DNA of 48,292 nucleotides from JBCCGR01 sp039029195 (GTDB taxonomy: Bacteria > Pseudomonadota > Alphaproteobacteria > Rhizobiales > Rhizobiaceae): positions 1-48,292 of the forward strand of contig JBCCGR010000035.1 of the NCBI GenBank assembly GCA_039029195.1, given 5' to 3'. Each line of letters starts with the position of its first letter. The stretch's first letter is position 1. Shown piece by piece: positions 42,999 to 48,292 of the stretch. Under the pieces are notes generated by a model. That model did not search any database. It was not told the origin of the DNA and saw only the letters and a list, made by a program, of their open reading frames with translations. The translations under genes and the position numbers were made by a program.

Positions 42999-43113
42999 TT
43001 CCGTCTTGTCGACGGCCCGCAATAACAGAGGCGCACCGGGTTTCGCAAGTGGCGATTTGCCATTGATCGCCATAGAGATTCAAACTTGGTTACGCCAAGA
43101 CTTAAGAGTCTGT

Positions 43114-43389
43114 TCAGGTTTGGCTTTCGGACCGAGCTTTCTCCGCTTTCCGCCGTTTCCACCAACCGATAAGCTTCACTTCAACCCGACGCCTGATCCG
43201 GCGAACACGCGCGCTGTCATGGGACAATACCACAAGCCCTAAAGGGATCATCCAGAAGCCCAAAACCGGTAAAAAACCGAGGATGCCGCCAATCACCAGA
43301 CCAACACCCAGAATCCGACGGCTGAGCTTTGATTGTGGCAGCGCCCATTGGTAATTGCCGATCGAAATACGCTTCGTCTTTTTTCCCAT
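43114..43389 (-). CDS. Small membrane protein, conserved-type hypothetical
   Basis: This 91-residue protein has a basic N-terminus (MGKKTKRISIGNYQWALP), two close hydrophobic segments with a Pro-containing turn (LGVGLVIGGILGFLPVLGFW then MIPLGLVVLS) and a very basic C-terminal tail (RVRRIRRRVEVKLIGWWKRR). This resembles small PGPGW-type inner-membrane proteins, but I cannot assign a function. It lies between tRNA-Cys and tRNA-Asn. AGAGG lies about 15 bases before the ATG. Confidence 0.75.
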   Translation of the reverse strand: MGKKTKRISIGNYQWALPQSKLSRRILGVGLVIGGILGFLPVLGFWMIPLGLVVLSHDSARVRRIRRRVEVKLIGWWKRRKAEKARSESQT

Positions 43390-43486
43390 TTTTGGCGTGA
43401 AAAGCCTCTTGCGAATGACGGGGCACCTTTGCTAGATACCTGCGACTTAACGGCGGCGCATTCAAGCGCAAAACGCACGTTGTTGT

Positions 43487-43561
43487 TCCTCGGTAGCTCA
43501 GTGGTAGAGCAATCGGCTGTTAACCGATCGGTCGCTGGTTCGAATCCGGCCCGGGGAGCCA
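43487..43561 (+). tRNA. tRNA-Asn (anticodon GTT)
   Basis: A clear cloverleaf on the plus strand: acceptor TCCTCGG with CCGGGGA (one wobble pair), D-arm GCTCAGTGGTAGAGC, anticodon loop CTGTTAA giving GTT, T-loop GGTTCGAATCC, G discriminator and encoded CCA. Length is 75 bases including CCA. Confidence 0.97.
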
Positions 43562-43593
43562 TCTCCTAAGTCTTGTTTCCAAATCAGACCGTG

Positions 43594-43612
43594 AAATAGC
43601 GCAGCTATTTTT
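43594..43612 (+). terminator. Candidate terminator after tRNA-Asn
   Basis: AAATAGC and GCTATTT form a seven-base stem with a GCA loop, running into five T residues, 33 bases past the tRNA end. The stem is weak (A/T-rich), but place and T tract suit an intrinsic terminator. Confidence 0.5.
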
Positions 43613-43767
43613 GCTGAGCTTTCGAGCTAATAACCAGCTGACGGGGTGCGAAACGATGGTCGTCATCACGGCGAATTGTCCAACCTCACCAGAAGTTCAT
43701 TTAGCTCTAGCCCATCATTTTGTGATGTTGATCCGACAGGATCGCTTATAATTAATGGGAGAATTTT

Positions 43768-44355
43768 ATGAAACGTGGATCATTGCGTCTGGCAGCCATT
43801 GTCGGTGCACTTATGATTTCGTCGTCAGCCTATGCCGCTGACTGCAAAACCAGCACACCAAAGGATGATCTGACAGACGCTGAAGTGCAGAAACTCTATG
43901 ACTGCATTCTCGAAAAAATGCGCACCGGATATGCCAAGGGTGGCAATGCCTGGGCGAAGGACTACACCGGCTGGAAAGCAACCGCCACACTGCCAGCGGC
44001 TCCAGGCCCCCACGGCAATCGGTTCCTGATGACCTTCGTAAATGACACCGGCCACGCTGAATATGTGAAGTTCCTTGAGGAACGCGGCCCGATGCCCGTG
44101 GGCACGATCATCGCCAAGGAATCCTTCAACATTCACAAGAAGAAGGGAACCGTTCGTGTCGGGCCTCTGTTCTTCATGGAAAAGGTTGCAGCAGGAAACG
44201 CCGACAAGTTTGGCAACTGGGTTTACTCAGCTGTGCGACCCAATGGCAAGCCCATGAAAGTGAAGCAGAAATTCTGTCACGATTGCCATTCCGGGTTCGA
44301 AGATCAGGACGCACTTGGCTATCCCGATGAGGACTATCGGATTTCCTCAAACTGA
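43768..44355 (+). CDS. Cytochrome P460-like monoheme c-type protein
   Basis: This 195-residue periplasmic protein has a signal peptide (MKRGSLRLAAIVGALMISSS, cut after AYA). A P460-type domain (GWKATATLPAAPGPHGNRFL, GPMPVGTIIAKESFN, VRVGPLFFMEKV) precedes a C-terminal heme-binding motif CHDCH (C170, C173, H174). Known P460 cytochromes oxidise hydroxylamine or nitric oxide and carry a lysine-heme crosslink; many relatives have no assigned role. GGGAG lies upstream of the ATG. It is a single-gene unit, ending at a strong terminator. Confidence 0.85.
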   Translation: MKRGSLRLAAIVGALMISSSAYAADCKTSTPKDDLTDAEVQKLYDCILEKMRTGYAKGGNAWAKDYTGWKATATLPAAPGPHGNRFLMTFVNDTGHAEYVKFLEERGPMPVGTIIAKESFNIHKKKGTVRVGPLFFMEKVAAGNADKFGNWVYSAVRPNGKPMKVKQKFCHDCHSGFEDQDALGYPDEDYRISSN

Positions 44356-44393
44356 ACCGGACCAACCAGTCAAAATATTTCTGAAAACAACTG

Positions 44394-44421
44394 CGGGGCC
44401 TGATGGCCCCACTTTTTTTTT
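44394..44421 (+). terminator. Rho-independent terminator after the cytochrome P460-like gene
   Basis: GGGGCC-TGAT-GGCCCC forms a compact G/C stem followed by AC and nine T residues, 39 bases past the stop codon at 44355. The gene on the other side (OmpA-type) is convergent. Confidence 0.92.
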
Positions 44422-44435
44422 GCTCGACGATTGCC

Positions 44436-45095
44436 TTAACCCTGCAAGGGCGACAACTCAATTTCAACGCGTCGGTTTTCAGCCTTACCGTTCGGTGTTG
44501 CGTTTGAGGCAATTGGTCTGGTCTCGCCGTAGCCGACCACATAGTAACGGCGCTGGTCCGTTCCCTGCGATATCAGGTACTGCGCAACAGAAAGAGCGCG
44601 GCTCTCCGAAAGCTGTTGATTGTAGGCAAGATCACCATCACTGTCGGTGTGGCCGAACACATTGATCAGTGTCTTGTCGAATTCTTTAAGAACCAGACCG
44701 ACCGAGTTCAGCACGCTGAAAAACTGCGGTTTGATTGCCGACTGATCCGTGTCAAACGTCACGTTGGACGGCATATTGAGAATGATGCGGTCGCCATTTC
44801 GGGTGACGCTTACGCCGGTACCCTGAAGCTGCTGGCGCAGCTTGGCTTCCTGATTGTCCATATAGACGCCAACCGCACCGCCAGCCAGCGCACCAATACC
44901 TGCGCCAACCAGGACCGCGGTCCGTTTGTTTGCGCTCGAATTCTGGCCCACAATCAGGCCACCCAGTGCGCCGACAGCCGCTCCGGCGCCGGCACCAATC
45001 ACGGTTTTGGAAACCTGACGTTCTCCTGTGTAGGGATTTGTGGTGCAACCGGCCAGCGCCAGCGCAAGACCCACCGCAATGATTTTCTTGCTCAT
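44436..45095 (-). CDS. OmpA-family peptidoglycan-associated lipoprotein
   Basis: This 219-residue lipoprotein has a lipobox LALAGC with Cys17 as the anchor. A glycine-zipper region (GAGAGAAVGALGGLIVGQ, GAGIGALAGGAVGVYM) probably spans or embeds in a membrane. The OmpA-like peptidoglycan-binding domain occupies about 115-219 (NVTFDTDQSAIKP, NVFGHTDSDGDLAYNQQLSE, GYGETRPIASNATPNGKAEN). This layout matches the YiaD type. ATG 45095 is chosen because it gives the signal peptide. It should tie the outer membrane to the cell wall. Confidence 0.92.
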   Translation of the reverse strand: MSKKIIAVGLALALAGCTTNPYTGERQVSKTVIGAGAGAAVGALGGLIVGQNSSANKRTAVLVGAGIGALAGGAVGVYMDNQEAKLRQQLQGTGVSVTRNGDRIILNMPSNVTFDTDQSAIKPQFFSVLNSVGLVLKEFDKTLINVFGHTDSDGDLAYNQQLSESRALSVAQYLISQGTDQRRYYVVGYGETRPIASNATPNGKAENRRVEIELSPLQG

Positions 45096-45345
45096 TGTTA
45101 TTCTACTCTTTTCAGTTTGGCCGAATGATGCGGGTCTCAAGCCCGGTCCTGCCGTTATGAACAGGATACGGTTAAAATATGGCAATGGCCATATGGTTGC
45201 GTTCAATCATCAAACACCACCGGATTCCCAGGCACAACTGACGCCACCAATTATTGCGTCGGATCATGTTGCTCATGATATTCCGGGAGAGTAGCCTTGT
45301 TGGCCAATTCGACCAACAATTCCCAAACTGGAAACGTCCCTCCCC

Positions 45346-46392
45346 ATGTCAATTTTTCCAAGTGTCATCGAAGCCATTGGCAACACACCTCTTATTCGCC
45401 TGAACAAAGTGTCCGAAGAAACAGGCTGCGAAATTCTGGGCAAGGCCGAATTCCTCAATCCTGGACAATCCGTGAAAGACCGCGCCGCACTGTCGATTAT
45501 CCGCGATGCGGAAGCCAGGGGTACGATTGAAAAGGGGGGCATCATTGTTGAAGGCACTGCCGGAAACACCGGCATTGGCCTTGCCATGGTTGGTAACACG
45601 CTGGGTTATCGCTCCGTCATCGTGATCCCCGAGACCCAGAGCCAGGAGAAAAAAGATGCGATCAAGGCGTTTGGTGCAGAGCTTGTAGAGGTTCCCGCCA
45701 AGCCATATGCCAACCCGAACAACTACATAAAGGTCTCACAACGTCTCGCCGAACAGCTCAACAGGTCAAGTCCGCATGGCGCGATCTGGGCGAACCAGTT
45801 CGACAATGTTGCCAACCGTCAGGCGCACATTGATACCACTGGTCCGGAAATCTTCTCCCAGACAGACGGCAAGGTAGCGGGTTTTGTTTGCGCCTGCGGT
45901 TCGGGTGGGACACTCGCCGGGATTGCCTCGGCGTTGAGGGAGCGAAACGCTGACATCAAGATTGGGCTGGCCGATCCGGGGGGCGCGGCCCTTTACGGCT
46001 ATTACGCCGATGGCGAACTAAAAGCGGAAGGAACATCCATCACCGAGGGGATCGGACAGGGCCGCATCACAGCCAATCTTGAAGGCCTGGAGGTGGACTT
46101 TCCCTATCGCATTCCTGACGATGAAGCCCTTCCTTACATTTTTGACCTGATGCAAGACGAAGGCCTGGTTCTTGGCGGATCGTCTGGGATCAACATTGCC
46201 GGAGCCGTGCGTCTGGCAAAGGAGCTCGGGCCAGGCCACACCATTGTGACGATCCTGTGCGATTACGGAAATCGCTATCAGGCGAAGCTGTTCAATCGAG
46301 AGTTTTTGCAATCAAAGGACTTGCCTGTCCCCGCATGGCTGAAAACGTCGAGTGATTTCGACATACCGTTCGAAGACGAGCCAACAGCATGA
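45346..46392 (+). CDS. cysK: Cysteine synthase A (O-acetylserine sulfhydrylase family)
   Basis: This 348-residue PLP enzyme shows AIGNTPLIRLNKVSE, the PLP lysine in NPGQSVKDRAALSI, the phosphate loop EGTAGNTGIGLA and GSGGTLAGIASAL. It makes cysteine from O-acetylserine and sulfide. It is slightly longer than typical CysK, with an extended C-terminus (PVPAWLKTSSDFDIPFEDEP). Its stop overlaps the next gene as ATGA. The 250-base upstream region holds two short dyads (45177-45194 and 45297-45319) of unknown role. Confidence 0.93.
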   Translation: MSIFPSVIEAIGNTPLIRLNKVSEETGCEILGKAEFLNPGQSVKDRAALSIIRDAEARGTIEKGGIIVEGTAGNTGIGLAMVGNTLGYRSVIVIPETQSQEKKDAIKAFGAELVEVPAKPYANPNNYIKVSQRLAEQLNRSSPHGAIWANQFDNVANRQAHIDTTGPEIFSQTDGKVAGFVCACGSGGTLAGIASALRERNADIKIGLADPGGAALYGYYADGELKAEGTSITEGIGQGRITANLEGLEVDFPYRIPDDEALPYIFDLMQDEGLVLGGSSGINIAGAVRLAKELGPGHTIVTILCDYGNRYQAKLFNREFLQSKDLPVPAWLKTSSDFDIPFEDEPTA

Positions 46393-47126
46393 GTTTCACA
46401 ACAATTCCGCTGTTTCAGGAAGATGCCTATTTATCAACTGCTGAAGGAACGGTGGTCAGCATCAATGAACAAAACGGCATCATTTTTGATCGCACCTGCT
46501 TTTACGCAACCAGCGGTGGCCAGCCCGGAGACTGCGGTTTTCTGGAGCGATCCGATGGAACGCAAATCCCAATTGCGACCACAGTGAATGGAGCAAACAA
46601 GCAGGAAATCATCCATGTTCCTGAAGACGGCGCGCCGCTCCCGGATGTTGGAGAAACGCTGATCCAGCACATTGACTGGGAGCGACGCCACAAACTCATG
46701 CGTATGCACACGGCATTGCATCTCCTTACAGTGGTGGCGCCCTATCCGATCACCGGTGCTGCGGTCTCCGATTCAGTTTCTCGCGTCGACTTCGATGTGG
46801 CCGAACCAATGGACAAAACCGAAGTGACCGCCGCCTTGATGAAGCTCGTGACAGCAAACCACAGGGTCTATTCGCGCTGGATCACCGATGAAGAGCTGGA
46901 AGCCAATCCGGGGTTGGTGAAATCAAAGAATGTTCGCCCGCCAAAAGGTCAAGGTCGGGTTCGGCTGGTGTGTATCGGCGACGAGGGGGTTATCGACACC
47001 CAGCCTTGCGGTGGGACGCACGTCAGCGAGACGGCGGAAATCGGCGACATTCACATTTCCAAGATCGAAAAGAAGGGCAAACAAAACCGGCGCTTCCGGG
47101 TGGCCTTCGGTAGCCCTTCAGCTTAA
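46389..47126 (+). CDS. Alanyl-tRNA editing protein (AlaX type)
   Basis: This 245-residue protein is a free-standing editing domain related to the C-terminal part of alanyl-tRNA synthetase. It hydrolyses mischarged Ser- or Gly-tRNA(Ala). The zinc ligands are the HTALH pair (H107, H111) and the CGGTH pair (C207, H211), and the TSGGQPGDCG loop is intact. It starts inside the cysK stop (ATGA), so it is co-translated with a cysteine-synthesis gene that consumes a serine derivative. Confidence 0.92.
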   Translation: MSFTTIPLFQEDAYLSTAEGTVVSINEQNGIIFDRTCFYATSGGQPGDCGFLERSDGTQIPIATTVNGANKQEIIHVPEDGAPLPDVGETLIQHIDWERRHKLMRMHTALHLLTVVAPYPITGAAVSDSVSRVDFDVAEPMDKTEVTAALMKLVTANHRVYSRWITDEELEANPGLVKSKNVRPPKGQGRVRLVCIGDEGVIDTQPCGGTHVSETAEIGDIHISKIEKKGKQNRRFRVAFGSPSA

Positions 47127-47156
47127 ATTCATGAGGCGTAAATTGAGGTCCAGCCA

Positions 47157-47639
47157 ATGAGACTTGAGGGATCCTGCCATTGCGGAAAAGTGACGTTTTC
47201 CGTGGATTCAATCACACCCTATCCGTATCAGAAATGTTACTGCTCCATTTGTCGAAAAACCGCCGGTGGCGGCGGATTTGCGATCAACATTATGGGTTGG
47301 ACGGATAGTCTCGAGATCAAGGGTGATGAGCATATCAGCATCTATCATGCCCACACCGAGAAAGGTGTCAGTGAGATGGAGCGCCGATTCTGTTCTCATT
47401 GCGGCTCGGCACTCTGGGTCTACAGTGATCGCTGGCCAGACCTCATGCACCCCTTCGCATCAGCAATCGACACGCCGTTGCCCGCCCCGCCCGAGCAAGT
47501 TCACATGATGCTGGAGTTCAAGCCTGACTGGGTGTCCGTACCTGATGCGGGGCCCTCTCATGTTCACTTTGCCGGATATCCGAGCAAGTCCATTGAGTCA
47601 TGGCATGGTGGTCTTTCTGAACGAGACAAGATCAAATGA
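47157..47639 (+). CDS. GFA-family (glutathione-dependent formaldehyde-activating-like) zinc protein
   Basis: This 160-residue protein has the GFA fold with zinc-binding Cys at 7, 9, 27, 29, 32, 79 and 82 (GSCHCGKV, KCYCSICRK, RRFCSHCGSALW). The founding member helps formaldehyde react with glutathione, but most homologues have unknown function. GAGG precedes the ATG. It is 30 bases after the AlaX gene, and its stop overlaps the sulfurtransferase start as ATGA, placing it in a sulfur/thiol metabolism unit. Confidence 0.88.
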   Translation: MRLEGSCHCGKVTFSVDSITPYPYQKCYCSICRKTAGGGGFAINIMGWTDSLEIKGDEHISIYHAHTEKGVSEMERRFCSHCGSALWVYSDRWPDLMHPFASAIDTPLPAPPEQVHMMLEFKPDWVSVPDAGPSHVHFAGYPSKSIESWHGGLSERDKIK

Positions 47640-48292
47640 CCTCAACGATGCTGATCGAGCCGGAAGAGCTCAAATCCAGGCTTGGTGACCACAAACTCAT
47701 CGTACTTGATGCGTCGTGGTATCTGCCGAACATGAACCGGGATGCCCGTGCTGAATATGAGCAGGCTCACATTCCAGGAGCGGTGTTCTACGACATAGAT
47801 CTGCACAGTGATCCCGATTCCGACCTGCCCCACATGCTTCCATCACCCACGGCCTTTGCCAAAAGTGCAGGCAATCTGGGCATATCAAGTGAACACAAGA
47901 TCGTCGTTTATGATGGAGCCGGGCTGTTTTCCGCAGCCCGTGTCTGGTGGGCATTTCGCTTAATGGGTGCAGAAGATGTCCGCATCCTGAATGGCGGCTT
48001 GCCTGCCTGGAACGAAGCCGGGTATCGGCTGGAAGTCGGCGATGTTTCAAGGGATCCAACAACCTTTAACGCTCGGTTCAACCAAGGTGCCGTCCGCTCG
48101 ATTCAAGATGTGGTTGGAGCAATAGAAACGGCTGACGCACAAATTGTCGATGCCCGAGCTGCCGCTCGATTTCGAGGTGAAGCTCCCGAACCACGTGCCG
48201 GTCTGCGGTCTGGTCACATGCCGGGCGCCTTCAACATCCCCGTTGACACGCTATTGTCCGGTGGTCGTCTGAAGCCGGTCGAAGAACTGAAA
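47636..48292 (+). CDS. sseA: 3-mercaptopyruvate sulfurtransferase, N-terminal part (runs off the window)
   Basis: The frame opens at ATG 47636 and stays open for 219 codons to the edge. It encodes the first, inactive rhodanese domain (IVLDASWYLPNMNRDARAEY, HIPGAVFYDIDLHSDPDSDL, VVYDGAGLFSAARVWWAFRL, ILNGGLPAWNEAG) and the start of the second (QIVDARAAARFRGEAPEPRA, HMPGAFNIP). The catalytic Cys of the second domain lies beyond the window. The enzyme transfers sulfur from 3-mercaptopyruvate, a cysteine breakdown product. It is translationally coupled to the GFA-family gene. Confidence 0.9.
   Translation, partial: MTSTMLIEPEELKSRLGDHKLIVLDASWYLPNMNRDARAEYEQAHIPGAVFYDIDLHSDPDSDLPHMLPSPTAFAKSAGNLGISSEHKIVVYDGAGLFSAARVWWAFRLMGAEDVRILNGGLPAWNEAGYRLEVGDVSRDPTTFNARFNQGAVRSIQDVVGAIETADAQIVDARAAARFRGEAPEPRAGLRSGHMPGAFNIPVDTLLSGGRLKPVEELK

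Noticed and set aside
43728..43752. TTGATC and TATAAT as a promoter of the cytochrome P460-like gene
   Set aside because: The spacing is only 13 bases, and transcription would begin inside the ribosome site. A different -35 or promoter is needed.

Overview
The window reads as chromosomal DNA of a metabolically versatile alphaproteobacterium, most likely of the Hyphomicrobiales or a neighbouring marine order. This rests on the zwf-pgl-edd Entner-Doudoroff cluster, the abundance of ABC importers and oxidative catabolic genes, the small YcsF/KipI/KipA cluster and the overall gene styles. No ribosomal RNA, phage or CRISPR is visible. Two tRNA genes (Cys, Asn) are present.

Layout. 1-395: insertion-sequence debris, with the end of an IS3-type element abutting a decayed IS630-type transposase. 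583-7680: a betaine-type ABC importer (proX, proW, proV) in one operon with a DUF1989-GcvT fusion, facing a LacI-type regulator, with a perfect 16-bp operator over the candidate operon promoter. 7711-13174: a large HYR-repeat autotransporter and a LuxR-type regulator, both interrupted by in-frame stop codons. 13381-21595: a nine-gene minus-strand run (alpha/beta hydrolase, 3-hydroxyanthranilate dioxygenase, cytochrome P450, LivKHMGF importer, formamidase-like hydrolase), with a LysR regulator divergent from its head. 22660-29956: a mixed-strand catabolic block (aspartate-dehydrogenase-like protein, DapA-family lyase with altered active site, two aldehyde dehydrogenases, degradative HMG-CoA reductase, SDR).

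30190-34250: zwf-pgl-edd, feeding glucose 6-phosphate into the Entner-Doudoroff route. A GMC oxidoreductase with its own upstream inverted repeat follows. 36156-37159: two small orphan genes, one cytoplasmic and one secreted SH3 protein. 37207-42828: 5-oxoprolinase genes (pxpCB on minus, pxpA on plus), a trans-3-hydroxyproline-dehydratase-like protein, an SMP-30 lactonase and a 2-oxoglutarate oxygenase. 42925-45095: tRNA-Cys, a small membrane protein, tRNA-Asn, a cytochrome P460-like protein and an OmpA-type lipoprotein. 45346-48292: cysK, an AlaX-type editing protein, a GFA-family protein and the start of a 3-mercaptopyruvate sulfurtransferase, tightly packed.

The best candidate for something undescribed is the 13.4-21.6 kb operon. 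It couples a complete-looking 3-hydroxyanthranilate dioxygenase to a P450 and a dedicated Liv-type importer, with no flavin hydroxylase or kynureninase in the window. The second is the DUF1989-GcvT fusion tied to a betaine-type importer under one LacI regulator. All functional links between genes are inferred from gene order; no similarity search could be run.
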